Position numbers and translations under genes: made by a program. 64,000 bases of DNA from positions 27,515,131 through 27,579,130 of the forward strand of contig NC_092795.1 of the NCBI RefSeq assembly GCF_918797505.1, in the 5' to 3' direction. This stretch comes from Bemisia tabaci. Lineage: Eukaryota > Arthropoda > Insecta > Hemiptera > Aleyrodidae. Positions 1-10,679 of this stretch are shown here, piece after piece. The stretch's first letter is position 1. Every line of letters begins with the position of its first letter. The notes below the pieces were generated by a model. That model made no database searches and was not told the DNA's origin. It worked only from the letters and a program-made list of their open reading frames with translations.

Positions 1-677
1 AGAACACGATTGCAAATTGATTGGAGCTGCCATTACGCGGCCTCATCAATGATGATCCGCTAACTGACCGCTTAATCGCTCACCCGCAGAGAACTCGCTC
101 CGACCGCTGCTAATGATGTAACGCACTCGCAGCTAGTTTAGCGTCCCCCTCTCAGGAGCCGGAAAAATTATACCAGGGTCTACCCGAAACTAATGATGTG
201 ACACACAGGATTAGGTCACTTGATAGGATGAGGATTGTACTTCCGTAGTACATGATTTTTTATCGAAATTTTTTGTAGAACAAGTTTACAATGTCAACAT
301 CTGACAAATTGATTCGTAAGAGAGAATTTAAAATTGAGAAAATCCTTGTATCAGGGTTGCGGGCGGCCTGGACAACTGGGAAAATTTAAGCTTAAAGGCT
401 CGAGAGAATTAATTGGATCAGTCCAAACACCAATGTTTCTACGCCCAATATTAACGAAAGAGCACAGCGCATGACGTCCGAGAGGCGGTCCTCACCATGG
501 TTTCTTCCGCCTTGGATCCATCCTTGTTCTAAATCGAGCAACCATTGCAAATGTGTTCGTCATTATCTCACACAATGTGCTCTTCGGAGGGGATATCTCA
601 GTTAGTAATGGACCTAGAAACTAGAAATTGGACGGATGTAACAATTTTTTGCTAATCAATAAGTTTCAGCCATCATA
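1..677. other. unannotated non-coding sequence
   Basis: I see no gene, no open frame with a recognisable domain, and no repeat shared with the rest of the window. Confidence 0.6.
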
Positions 678-1192
678 ATGCAATGAAGATGTTGCGTGTG
701 GGAAGAATTTGCGATTTGACCTGTTGATTCTTTTGTAAAAGTTCGCGAGAAACACGATGGTGCCACTGGTTTTCCCTGAAATCAACTCCTGAGCTCCAAA
801 ATAGCTCTCAATTAGACGCCAAAATGGAGGGGATATTCCACGCTATCCTGAGAGTCCACCTCTACATCAAGACAAACTCTCCATGCAAAGATAGAGAGCA
901 AATACATTGACAGGGCTGCCACTTAAAACTGAAATCACGGCAACCCTGTCAATGTATTTGCTCCCTATCTTTGCATGGAGAGTTTATCTTGATGTATATA
1001 GAGGTGGACTCTCAGGATAGCGTGGGATGTGGGATATCCCCTCCATTTTGGCCTCCTTTTGAGAGCTTTTTTTGAGCTTGGGAGTTGATTTCAGAGAAAA
1101 CCAGTGGCACCATCGTGTTTCTCGCAAACTTTTACGTATGAATCAACTGTCAAATCGCAAATTCTTCACACATGCAACATCTCCATTCTGTG
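678..1192. repeat. family F foldback element, copy F1
   Basis: A large imperfect inverted repeat of about 515 bp. Each arm is about 235 bp. The left arm runs from a GATGTTGCGTGTG-like start through GGTGCCACTGGTTTT to CTCCATGCAAAGATAG. The right arm is its reverse complement and ends CACACATGCAACATCTCC. The short centre carries GACAGGGCTGCCACTT and its near complement. No open frame is seen. A second copy at 61103-62476 and half a copy at 58735-58975 show that it is a dispersed element. A transcript through it would fold into a long double-stranded hairpin. No target duplication was identified. Confidence 0.85.
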
Positions 1193-1976
1193 ACTAGCGC
1201 AAATGACCCATTGCGTTGTGTTTCTCTTATCACTCCTCTATAGGCATACTCTGGGGCGATAGGAGGTCAATTTTGAGTTTTTTCGGACTTGGGTCCCGCT
1301 TCCCATGACCGGTCACGAGTACAAAGACGGTGTCACCCGAAATTCGGAGGCGGGCCGCCCAAGGCTCCAAAGCATACGATGAGGTGTTAACGTCATTAGT
1401 CGCCTCAAGTATGAGTTAGTAGACGCCGAGTTTGTTAGAGTTGTGAGAGGAAGATTTGATGCGTCATTGACCCGACCGCAATTAGGAAATCACGATCGCG
1501 CTGAACCTGTCTGCCGGGACCATGTGCATCCGCTCAATGCTCAAGGTTCCCGACGAACCGTCATAAATTCATCATCCATCCGTTCATTAAAATAGTTCGC
1601 ACATCAGCCTGTTCTCAACGTGTTTATTGTCATCCAACGACGATGTTTCACAAAATAGTCCGCCCCCTGCCACTATGCAAATCGACCTCCCGAATTGTAC
1701 CTTGATACGTTTGGAGGACCCACATAGAATGGGCATTTTCATCTTAATTATATGTCCGCGAAGAAACCTAGATTACATTTTGCAATAGAATCCATGATTT
1801 CAAAAAAAGGTTGGTAGTTAAAAATGTAAATGTTACTGGATAAACCAAATACTGTTAAATTGAATTCTGGAATTAGTCGGTTGTTGTGTGGAATGAACAA
1901 AAATGCTTTTTTTTTGTCTCTTTCTCTGAAAGAGCGAGTTAAATTTTCTAATTTTAGCGTAATCTTCAGACAGACA
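1193..1976. other. unannotated non-coding sequence
   Basis: No gene or repeat recognised. Short open frames next to the following element have no domain and overlap its inverted repeat. Confidence 0.55.
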
Positions 1977-2204
1977 CACTGGGGAAAAAAACACATTGGA
2001 TCTAGAGTCCAGACTCCAAAAAACATCGACAAGAAAAAATACTTTTGATTCAATCAGAATCTAGCTTAAATCAAGAACCAATCCTCTCAATTTAAGCGAA
2101 TTTTGTTCTAATGCAAGCAAAAATCCGATTGAATCAAGAGTATTTTTTCTTGTCAATGTTTTCAAGAGTCTGGACTCTAGATCCAACGTGTTTTTTTTCC
2201 AATG
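1977..2204. repeat. family A MITE, copy A1
   Basis: Palindromic element of about 230 bp. The left end reads CACTGGGGAAAAAAACACATT and then ATCTAGAGTCCAGACTC; the right end is its inverse, ending in a degraded CCAATG. The inner arms hold TTGATTCAATC and the central AAGCGGATTT. The dinucleotide CA flanks both ends, consistent with a 2-bp target duplication. It is non-coding: the short open frames across it recur in every family A copy and are translations of the inverted repeat. CACTG ends with 2-bp duplications suggest mobilisation by a CACTA/Mirage/Chapaev-type transposase (inference). Confidence 0.9.
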
Positions 2205-2875
2205 CACTAGAAGTCCTTCCAAAGAGAAATTTTTCGCAAAAACTTCGTCTTTATTTTGGACATGTTCGATTTTAATATTGACTGATTCATTTTGAGGGAC
2301 GTAACAAGGAGGAATTTTTTCGCTTCGTTAGCGAACTCCCGGAAATTTTTCTACCTTTGAAATCCGCGGAGAGGCGAACTCTCGTCTTAATGTCTACGCT
2401 TGCCGGCACTCAAGAGGCGAGGGGATGGATGGCTCAGCTTAGCCGCGAAGAAAAAGCGGCAGGATTTGGGGCGATATTACCCCAGACAGGGGTCGAGCGG
2501 GGAGGGGGTGGCGGCGAAAGAGCCCCAATTAGGAAGAAGAGAGGAAAACGTGCATGATCGTAAGGTAGAAGTTAGTAATGAGCCAGACGGATCAAGCCAT
2601 GGAACGTGCCCGGGTTTTCGCCGATGCGCGCCGCTGGTACGCGGATAATGCACTCCCTGCCGCACGGCGAGGGATTTTGGGACGCTAAGTCTCCAGAGCG
2701 GATTTTTGGCAGCGCACCATTCACCGTGTTTTTCTTCACGGAGCTGACGTCATACGGACGCGTAGGTGCTGCTCATACGCTGGGCGTTTAAGTAGCATGG
2801 TGAAAAGAAAGAGGGTGTAATCATTTCTAAAAGATGATGTCGATGACTTCGGTGGATACGGCAACTGTTGTCGTC
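2205..2875. other. unannotated non-coding sequence
   Basis: Moderately GC-rich in places. A TGACGTCA (CRE-like) octamer lies near 2744. No recognisable gene. Confidence 0.5.
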
Positions 2876-2983
2876 GATTTTTTAAAATAATATTCGCAAG
2901 TTTCCCAGTAAATTTGGTATTTATCGGAGGAAACTTGGAAACGTCTTAAAGCTCATACGGCGTTTTTCCTTAGCACGGCAGAT
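2876..2983. repeat. family C MITE, right-half fragment
   Basis: Matches the right half of family C, most closely the copy at 15662-15914: TTTATCGGAGGA, then AACTTGGAAACGTCTTAAAG, CATACGGCGTTTTTCCTTAG and CACGGCAG. The left half is absent. It ends 11 bp before MITE A2. Confidence 0.8.
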
Positions 2984-2994
2984 TCCTGCACGCG

Positions 2995-3244
2995 CACTGA
3001 AAAAAAAAAAGAAAAAAAAAAAATAAATAAACCACATTGGATCTAGTGTCCAGACTTTTGAAAACATTGACAAGAAAAAATACTCTTGATTCAATCGGCT
3101 TTTTGCTTGAATCAAAACGAAATCCGCTTAAATTAAGAGGCTTGGTTCTTGATCTAAGCCAGATCCTAATTGAATCAAGAGTACTTTTTCTTATCGATGT
3201 TTTTAAGAGTCTGCACTCTAGATCCAATGTGTTTTTTTCCAGTG
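2995..3244. repeat. family A MITE, copy A2
   Basis: Full-length palindromic family A copy with an expanded A-tract after the CACTGA end; the right end is TTTTTTTCCAGTG. The dinucleotide CG flanks both ends, a candidate 2-bp target duplication. Orientation of the central AAGCGGATTT motif is inverted relative to several other copies. Non-coding. Confidence 0.9.
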
Positions 3245-3591
3245 CGAGCTGCGGAACCCTCGCGATTCATGGAAGTGTGGGGGAGGGGTTTCGAATTAGG
3301 ATTCGAAGGTGAGGAAGCGGCCAAGCTAACCGTGAGTGGAGAGGAAGCGGCGTGTGATGAGGCCAGGACGCATTGTCGTGTGCGGCGGACGTCATTGTGT
3401 GTTCACCTTTGCGCTTGATCTTGAACACCGGCCGGAGTGCCATTAAAGCGGGCACCGAGATGCGGAATATCACTTTCACTAATTATCCGATCCCGCGCCC
3501 GCGCCCCGCCGCGCCGCTAAATGCTCAATGCAAAATGGATCGGTCCTCGCGCCGCGCCACTGGGCCGACGCGACGACTGACATCCACCGTC
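3245..3591. other. GC-richer spacer
   Basis: No gene recognised. The stretch is clearly richer in G+C (around 3500-3560) than its surroundings. Confidence 0.45.
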
Positions 3592-3830
3592 ACGTCGCAA
3601 AGTGGAACGAGCTATCAGAAGAGGTCGGACGTGAAATTTGTGGCTAAAATTTCAAATTTTCATGTTTATTTCGTCACAAATTCCATTGCAAGGGGTGGTT
3701 CTCCACCGAAATTTCACGAAAAAACCAATTGAACCACTCTTAGACTTTTATGTCCCATATTTTCGAAAATATAAGCTTTGAAAGTTTCCAGATTATGTCC
3801 GACTTCTCCTATTGCTCGATTCACTGTGCG
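3592..3830. repeat. family N inverted-end repeat, copy N1
   Basis: The left end CGCAAAGTGGAACGAGC, then GAGGTCGGACGTGAAATTT, is matched in inverse at the right end (AATTATGTCCGACTTCTCC near-equivalent, then CTCGATTCACTGTGCG). Body motifs TTTATTTCGTCACA and AAAGTTTCCA recur in copies at 24735-24980 and 39809-39990. No open frame. It directly abuts the MULE target duplication, so the MULE appears to have inserted at its edge. Confidence 0.7.
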
Positions 3831-3832
3831 CC

Positions 3833-3840
3833 GCACACAG
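3833..3840 (+). repeat. MULE target-site duplication, left
   Basis: GCACACAG lies directly before the left inverted repeat and is repeated exactly at 4762-4769 directly after the right one. An 8-bp direct duplication fits the 8-11 bp known for Mutator-like elements. Confidence 0.85.
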
Positions 3841-4761
3841 GGCACCATACGACTTGCGTCCCGCGGTCAAAAAAGGAACGACTTCCGTCCCGTGTCCAAA
3901 AATCTCGAAAACGACTTGCGTCCCGTAGTGGATTGATTTGATTATAATTCATATCATATGGCAACGTCGCTACCGCAGCTCCACAACAAATCCGTGCTTT
4001 TCGGTCCGGAATGTCCGGAATTTCGGTAGCTCTTATCAGAAGATGATATTGCACTCACAAATCACGATCATCGCGACAAATTTAAAATGTCTAGCAGCGT
4101 GCGACACGTGGTACGTAGATGGCACATTTATGTCAGTGCCGGCAGAGTTTACTCAACTATTTGTCGTCCATGGATTCGAAGGCAACTCATATGCAGTTGG
4201 GGCCTGTTTCTTATTACCTGATAAAGAAGAGTCTTCGTATGAAAGAGCATTTAATTTCATAGTTAGTGAATCTGATAAATTGGGGCTCAAGATCCAACCG
4301 TCAACTATTTTTGCTGACTTCGAGCATGCTATACACAACGCGATCCGCACCGTATTCCCAAACTGTGAAGTGCGTGGGTGTCGATTCCATATTGCCCAAA
4401 GCTGGTACCGAAAAATTCAAAAATTGCACTTAACTGACGTTTATAAATCAAAAACTGAAGACGGCGAGTTTTTAAATTTTTGACGTGCTCGTAAAACAAG
4501 CGAAATTTTTAATTCATGACGTGCACTGCTAATGAGTAGGAAGAAATTTTGACGGCTGTTTCCTCATCTTATCTCAGGTAATTTTATTGCATATTTTCCA
4601 ATTTGACTTGATAGTATTTTGACTCAGGTACGCGGTGTTGCCAATCATGGTGGCAGCTCAAATTCGGATTTGAGCGCGGGACGCAAGTCGTTTTCGAGAT
4701 TTTTGGACACGGGACGGAAGTCGTTCCTTTTTTGACCGCGGGACGCAAGTCGTATGTTGCC
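3841..4761 (+). mobile_element. Mutator-like (MULE) DNA transposon, internally deleted
   Basis: A 921-bp element delimited by long inverted repeats of about 90 bp (3841-3930 and 4670-4761 in inverse), beginning GGCACC or GGCAAC then ATACGACTTGCGTCCCG. A perfect 8-bp duplication, GCACACAG, flanks it. Each inverted repeat holds three spaced iterations of ACGACTT(G/C)CGTCCCG (left arm: 3849, 3878 and 3911), which may be transposase-binding sites (inference). Between the ends lies one MULE transposase fragment on the + strand. Autonomous MULEs are several kilobases long with a transposase of several hundred residues, so this is a deletion derivative. The near-identity of the two ends suggests fairly recent activity. 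Confidence 0.9.
3938..4483 (+). pseudogene. truncated MULE transposase
   Basis: An open frame of 181 codons. Its first codon is TTG; the first in-frame ATG is at 4043 (residue 36), so no start can be assigned confidently. From about residue 40 it matches the MULE transposase core: WYVDGTF (Asp61, first catalytic Asp), QLFVVHGF, FLLPDKEESSYERAF, IFADFEHAI (Asp127, second catalytic Asp) and GCRFHIAQ (Cys148, His151). The third acidic residue and the rest of the C-terminal half are missing, and the frame stops shortly after LTDVYK. The N-terminal zinc-finger region usual in the family is also absent. It would not be an active nuclease. Its role in an intact element is cut-and-paste transposition in the nucleus. 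The family call is secure; whether the fragment is expressed is unknown. Confidence 0.88.
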
Positions 4762-4769
4762 GCACACAG
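4762..4769 (+). repeat. MULE target-site duplication, right
   Basis: GCACACAG directly after the right inverted repeat, an exact copy of 3833-3840. Confidence 0.85.
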
Positions 4770-5711
4770 AGCGATCCCTGTATAGCATCTGAAAAACTGT
4801 CGTCGTCTTATTACCGGAAGGATTAGTTGTGTAAGTATAGTATAGATAAAGGGAATCAAACCCTCTACTACCCTCCTGGCGACAGGTGAAAACTTTTACT
4901 TTCGGGAACTCGACACTCTCTTAAGGGCAATAACATATATGGGGGCACCTATCATTTGGGTAGTTCGAATTGGTTTCCTTGGCCGTCTGCCTTAGTCCGA
5001 CCTAGCTCCTGGATGAGCCAAAACCCTCGTCTGCACTGGTTCCCGATTTCAAATTTGCTTTGTCAAAAATTTTGAATTACGATTTTACAGATGGGAATTA
5101 ATTTGGAAACTGGAACTAATATGGACTTCGGTGGTGGGAACCAATACGGAAATGGGAACCAATACGGTCTGCGGAAATGGGAAGTAATTCGGCCGTTTGG
5201 GAACCAATTCGGTAGCTCCCTGTCATCTGACCCACTAGAAGGATGATGAGCTTCGCGTGACGTCATAAGCTAAACAAGTTTAGCAAACCGCAGTGTATTT
5301 GCAGAATGAAATGCTCAACATGTTTTTCAGCATCCACCTAGTAGGTAGTTAACAGTTTAATGTTGGAGTCCCGAAAGTAAAAGCCTCCACCATTGCCAAA
5401 ATACCAATGGAGAGGTTCTCTTTGTCCCTGGAATTTTGGCTCAAACTTTAAAAGAGGGCAGACCCGGCAGCTTCCGAGAGAAACATTTTAGCGAACAGAT
5501 CTTCCTCTCTTTGTAAAACTGTCAGTTAACACTCAAAAGATGCCTATATCATAACGAGTTTCACAAAAATGCACCAAGTTGCGCATCTTGGGGGAAAAAT
5601 TGTTGGGAGTGGTTTTGAATTTGAAAATTATGGATTCCAAATTTTTTGGAATATAGAGCTTTTCTAATGTGTATGCGAAAAATACTACTATGAGCTCTGT
5701 TTGAAATACCT
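4770..5711. other. unannotated sequence with a short degenerate tandem array
   Basis: From about 5090 to 5214 a loose tandem motif recurs (variants of GGGAACCAATACGG, several iterations at 18-30 bp spacing). The rest shows no gene or known repeat. Confidence 0.5.
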
Positions 5712-5826
5712 GACTAATGTTTCCTCCTGTATTTTTGTTGCAGGTAAGGCTTGCTTTCGTCGTAACCCTTTTCACAAAAAAGTTTCGATTGAATCAGTTT
5801 TCAGCTGCCCATTCTTGTGAGTACTG
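5712..5826 (+). other. candidate recursive-splice cassette 1 (73-nt RS-exon)
   Basis: In order: a branch-point-like TGACTAATG at 5711-5719, a pyrimidine tract TTTCCTCCTGTATTTTTG, and the acceptor CAG at 5741-5743 joined directly to GTAAGG at 5744. A strong donor, GTGAGT, lies at 5817. The implied exon is 5744-5816, 73 nt. CAG|GTAAG is the form of a recursive-splicing ratchet point: splicing to the acceptor regenerates a donor. Aligned by eye without gaps, the exon matches that at 55817-55889 at 58 of 73 positions, and the acceptor region also matches. Frames 1 and 3 are open in both; frame 2 begins with a stop. It could instead be an alternative untranslated exon or part of an unrecognised repeat. 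Confidence 0.5.
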
Positions 5827-6271
5827 CTTGTTTTCTTCTATTATCATAATTGTAACCATCCGGGGAACCTGGTTACCGACATTGATGGACTAACCACAGT
5901 GTCTTTTGTTTGCTGCTGTTAGTCTTTTGCTTACCTTCTTCGGCCAGTGCAACCATTCGCTTCCACTAATAGGATCACTCCATTTTTCTCTTCAACTTCT
6001 TTGCCTATCAATGTCAATCATTGACCCTCTGAAAAAGCTGCTTAGTTTTGGACTTCTCTTTGGTAACAAGGGGTTCTCTCCCGGATGACCACATTTTTAC
6101 GTTCTTGCATTAAAATTTAAGAGAACACTCATGGAACGGCGAAGAAAAATTTAACAAAAAGCTCGTGCATTAACTTTGATTGTTTGTCCTTTAAAAAAAT
6201 ATGAAGTGGAGAAGCGTGCATAATCTATTGTCGATATTTCCTTGTTTGAAGCTATGGTAAACTAAAGAATC
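5827..6271. other. unannotated non-coding sequence
   Basis: No gene or repeat recognised downstream of the cassette. Confidence 0.5.
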
Positions 6272-6370
6272 AATTATGAACGTGTTCGTTGCGAACTTCT
6301 TGTTTATCGATTCTTTTCCATCGGTTCAAATGGCAGATCAATCGACATATCGCAAATCCCGCCACGATGA
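6272..6370 (+). repeat. family J repeat, copy J1
   Basis: Shares CGATTCTTTTCCAT, AAATGGCAGATCAATCGA and CGCAAATCCCGCCACGA with 10937-11045 (opposite strand) and 47570-47705. The family boundaries and class are not clear from three partial copies. Confidence 0.6.
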
Positions 6371-6696
6371 GACGGAAATTCGCGACGTCGCAAACCGAAA
6401 TACGTGTTTACTAGGTTAGGTACAATCGGTCTGCGTGCGTGTGGTGAAGCTTTTGTGCTTCGGTGCGGGACTGAGTTGTGGAGTGGTGACCTTGAGCTGT
6501 AACGTCCTCTATTATCCCGAGCATCAAGTTCACCAAACGCAAATTGCCCAGTCATGAGTTTTGCTCGCTTTTGATCTTTACACTATTGGAAAATTGGGTG
6601 CGGAAAGATCCATTATCCAATTGTGGTCACAGATGCTACCAAAACGGAGCCTAAAGCGGAGATTCGCTCGCGCACGCATACTTCTGGAAAGTCTAA
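6371..6696. other. unannotated non-coding sequence
   Basis: Nothing recognised. Confidence 0.5.
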
Positions 6697-6861
6697 AGGC
6701 CCAGATTCACCCGCGAGTTACTAGCTGTTGGAAGTGAAACACCAATTGGATTTCGACCGATGGGAAACCAGGCTTTCGATCGCTCGACGTCGAGCTATCG
6801 AAATTCTATCGATCTTTCACTTCCAACAAGCGGCTTGTAACTCGCAGGTGTATCTGCCGCT
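6697..6861. repeat. family U foldback, about 165 bp
   Basis: Inverted arms: GCGAGTTACTAGC, TGTTGGAAGTGAAA on the left and TTTCACTTCCAACA, then GTAACTCGC on the right. The match extends outward through GATTCACCCGC and its near complement. The centre is rich in TCGA-type short palindromes. Only one copy was noticed in the window. Non-coding. Confidence 0.65.
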
Positions 6862-7185
6862 TAAGAAAATGTTATTAATTGTCATCTCCTCAATATTGAA
6901 TCTCTCTGAAGTTTTTACTGGACGTGTTTTTTCTTTCGATCAGAGCCACTTCCTTAAACTCGGTGTAAATATTATATCATATATGGCGCAGTGCGGGTAA
7001 CTAGCATAATGACCGGCATTTTGCAAGTCACTTATGGTAAATAGAACAGCTTAAAATGTATAGAAATGAAGGAACAAGATTAGAAGCTGATTGTTCTGCC
7101 TGAATTGAAATCGACGCTTGCGTCTCCGTAATAAATGTATTACAACGGTGTAACAGGCGTATAGTGAAATCTATGACTTCAACTG
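6862..7185. other. unannotated non-coding sequence
   Basis: Nothing recognised. Confidence 0.5.
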
Positions 7186-7300
7186 GGTTTAGGTCGGATA
7201 GGCAACTAAACTAACTGGATGACAAAGCTTAGAGTATCGGAAAAAAAGGAAGGCACTCCCATCCGATATCGTTCTATGAAAAACTTGAACGCCTTAATGC
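7186..7300 (+). repeat. family S repeat, copy S1
   Basis: TTAGGTCGGATAGGCAACTA, then TGACAAAGC and AGTATC, aligns with 28004-28110 at roughly three-quarters identity by eye. Class unknown. Confidence 0.55.
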
Positions 7301-9863
7301 CTAAAGCAGCCTCTGTACCAATCCCCTAATTAAGCGTCGTTACTTTGATATGTGAACCACCTTAAGAGTAGTGTCGCTGTTTTTTCATAACACCATGAAA
7401 CTTTCTGCAACGTTTTCCCTCGCAAATATGGCTTTTTCCCAGGAAAAATTCGATATTCCAGAACCCTGCAACATAAAGGGTAAAAACTGAAGTCAGTTTT
7501 GGATTCAGAAGTCAAAAAACGGTATGGAAACACCTACGCCACGTCTAAATTCTTTGCACTCTTCCTGATGAAGAAGTTTCTTCACTCCAACGACCCAACC
7601 CACCCATTTGCTCAATGTATATCTTATTCGTTTGTTTTTCGTCTAAAAGGAAACGTAAATTGTTCGTGAAAGTCTCCATGACACTAGCCCTAAACCCAAG
7701 TCTTTTTAGCTGCTGAATCCGAAAATTGCCTCACTCTCTTTCCATCACGCCACCGTCTTTTGATAATCTTTTTCTTTTTTTTTTTTTATAGAGTTTCTCT
7801 GGGGAAAACTCCTTTTAAAGTTTGAAGGTCCGTCAAATGTACTAAATTTCAACCGAGTACAATTCTTTGACAGTCGGGCAGTGCTTGTTTTGACCTTACT
7901 TATAATATTGGGAGCCTCGTTAATTTTGAAATTAGTCGGTTTAATTTATAAAAATATGGCTCTACTCCTAACCTTTCAATAATATTCAGAAATCAATTTA
8001 AGGACAAATCAAAAGATCGGAATGTGGCAATGATATCGATATTGGAATGAATATTCTGTCCTAGATGTCTGAAAAGTAATAGCGACGGATAAGTCATAAC
8101 GACCAGCAACACCGGGTTGATATGAGGATGAGGATCTGTTTCCCCACCAGCCCACCGGATCAAAAATAGCGTAACCTGCTCGAAAAAACAACGTAGATCG
8201 AGGTTTTTCTCGCAGAGATCAGTGGCGGAATTGGCGAGGCCCCGGACTGGCTCGCGGAAATGCGTCGAGATCGAAGTTATCCTCGACTCCACTTCAACTT
8301 CAACTTCGCCAAGTCAAATTAAAAAGTTGAGATTGAAGCTCTCGATTGAGTCTTATTGAAATAACCCCAACCGGAAGTTGCGTTGGAAAGTGGAGGCTTT
8401 AAAGTCTTATCCCCGCGATTAAGGCCGACAAGATCCCTCGCGGGTTGCAGATTGCTCTTTGCAGTTCATCCCTCTTATTCTGCTGTGCTGAAGAGAGAAG
8501 TCGTGTGAGCATTCAAACATCGGAAAATTTAGATACCTTTTCATTATTTCGAGAATAATCATGAACACTTTTTCTGCACGTTATGATCAGCCAGACAAGG
8601 TGAGGAATTAGGTTCTAAAGCACACGCATCACAATTTCACGCTAAACTCGTTAACAGCATCGATAACCTCCAAAATGAACTTACAAGTGAGAAATTAACG
8701 CTTGTGGTGCACTAAAAACACTAAATTTAAGGGCTTCGCGAAAAAGTCATGACCCAAGCAGGCCAAAATAATCAATAGGGATTGAAATTAGCTCATATAT
8801 GATTGGGAAATAATCAGGGCACATTGAAATTTCCTTCGCTTTTGATACCAATCTTCTTTAATCTTGCTAATAATAATGGGACATTTTTCCATCGGTATAG
8901 ATACGTGAATGCCATCGAATCGTATCGTGGATGCGACTTTTGCGGATTTGATGACTTACCTGCTGAATATAATCGCCCGGATTTTTGGGCGCTTCTGGGT
9001 ACCAGATGCGCCCTTTCCAACCGTTCGACTCCCCCGATGTAACATGTACTATACTACATGCCCTTTTGCCTTATGGGTAATGACGCCATTCTGGTACACC
9101 CGGGAAAATTTGATTTTTTTCTGCATCTGGTATTCGTAAAAGTTTTCGTGAAATGTTTTGCTTTTAATCATAACAATCTCGCACGAACGTATTACCTGGT
9201 TAAAGTATTTTAGGGCCTCCTAATGCTTTAAATACTTATATCCGAGGCAGTACTTTCAGATCGATTTGAAAATATTACGAACAGTCACGTGATCTCTTCA
9301 TTTTAGTGACGTATTACTGTGCTACTTTGTGATTGGTTCATTTTATTGGCGCAGCATCGACACGTCAGCTGTTTGCGGCATTGAGCGGAAGGTTTAAGGT
9401 TATGTCATGGACCATGAGAATGAATAAGGACCCCCAACTCCAGTTAGCGGAGACATTAGCGCCTGCCTATATTTTCATCCATGGCCGATGTCACCGCCGG
9501 CCGGCCGGTCCCTCTCTTCCCCGCGACCCGCGCTTCCCTTCCCCCTGGCTGAACTCCTCTTCACGCGGCCCCGCTCCCCGCGACCTGCGCGCCCTACCTC
9601 GCGGCGTCGCGACGCCGCTGTCCGCTAGATCGCGTTGACGCACCAGCTTTAGAGGTTCCGCCGCTCTTTCCCGTCGTCTGATTTACAGTGGATCCTTTAT
9701 GTTTCCATTCACCACCAACATACGCTTGTTACAAAGTGCTTGTGGGAAATTTCAGATCTTCGCGGTCGATCTGTAGCTTTGAAGGATTTTGCGTATAAAG
9801 AATCCCTCTTCAAATTCCATCTTCGTCAGCCTTCGGGTACATAAACTGGTAGTAATATGCTTT
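7301..9863. other. unannotated non-coding sequence, 2.5 kb
   Basis: No recognisable gene or family member. A T-rich run lies near 7766-7788. A GC-rich patch lies near 9490-9640. The longest open frames (about 100 codons) have no recognisable motif. On the minus strand AGCAG|GTAAGTC near 8955-8965 resembles a splice donor but has no supporting exon. Confidence 0.5.
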
Positions 9864-9871
9864 GTCAAAGA
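9864..9871 (+). repeat. hAT-type target-site duplication, left
   Basis: GTCAAAGA, repeated exactly at 10680-10687. Confidence 0.85.
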
Positions 9872-10679
9872 TAGGCTTGTGCTTAACGGCTACTTTTCGG
9901 GAACGTGATTACTGTTACTGCTACTCAAAAATCACGGTGAAAAGTAGCAGTGATTTTTCACAGGATAACTGACAAGGATAACCTAAAAATACCGCCGTCT
10001 CCAACAGTTCGTTGACTCAGGTCGGATAACATGTGAAAAGTAGCAGGTGGCGGTTATGCTGTGATTTATCACAGGTTAACCTTATCAAACGATCCTTCCC
10101 AAATGCTTTCTACATCTTCAAAATTAAAAGTACCACTGATTTTCTACAGCATAAACTCTTTAAATCACTCGTTCTTCTCAATTCCCTTTTAGTGGTAAAA
10201 TTGATACTGTAATATTTTATTATCACTGTTCAATCCACAAGTCATAATTTCCGGAACTATCTGTGAATCACAGGTAAAAGTAGCAGTGAGGCCACGGAGT
10301 TACTACCCACAATGCATTGTAACATTCGGAGATTTCACGTGATTGGCTATCCGCCCTAGGGTGCTACTCTGCTCTGCCGCTGTTATCATGCTGCTCCTTT
10401 TAAACTGCTACTGCTCTTTTTGCTTTGTTATCGCAATCGCAGTGTATCCAACTGTAACTATGATTAACCATGTGCAAGCTCATTCATAAATTTTTTTCGC
10501 CGTTTAACACTAAAGTTTTGGTTACTCACTGTTTAACTATCAGCGACTAACTTTTGATGAAAACTGCCCAAAAAAAGAGCAGAATAACAGGTGTTCCTCG
10601 CCAGTCACAGTGATCGATCACTGCTACTCAAGAATCACAGTGATTTTTACCTGCTACTGCGATCGCGGTCACAAGCCTA
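9872..10679. mobile_element. non-autonomous hAT-like transposon, 808 bp
   Basis: The ends are the 10-bp perfect inverted repeat TAGGCTTGTG ... CACAAGCCTA, flanked by a perfect 8-bp duplication, GTCAAAGA; 8-bp duplications are the hallmark of hAT elements. Just inside both ends are repeated subterminal motifs in both orientations: GTAGCAGTGA and its complement, often followed by TTTTTCAC or TTTTTACC. Such clusters are typical transposase-binding sites in hAT elements (family knowledge). There is no transposase frame, so the element would depend on a transposase supplied elsewhere. The 8-bp duplication and the exact ends make the boundaries secure; the superfamily call is inference from duplication length. 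Confidence 0.88.

Noticed and set aside
4570..4585. CTCAG|GTAATT inside the MULE as a ratchet point
   Set aside because: The pyrimidine tract is fair, but the donor half (GTAATT) is weak and it lies within a transposon of recent origin.
5744..5816. Coding exon call for the 73-nt cassette
   Set aside because: Two frames are open in both copies, but the differences do not concentrate at third codon positions in either, so protein coding is not supported.
8941..8980. Minus-strand AGCAG|GTAAGTC as a fourth ratchet point
   Set aside because: There is no pyrimidine tract before the AG on that strand; at most a chance donor.
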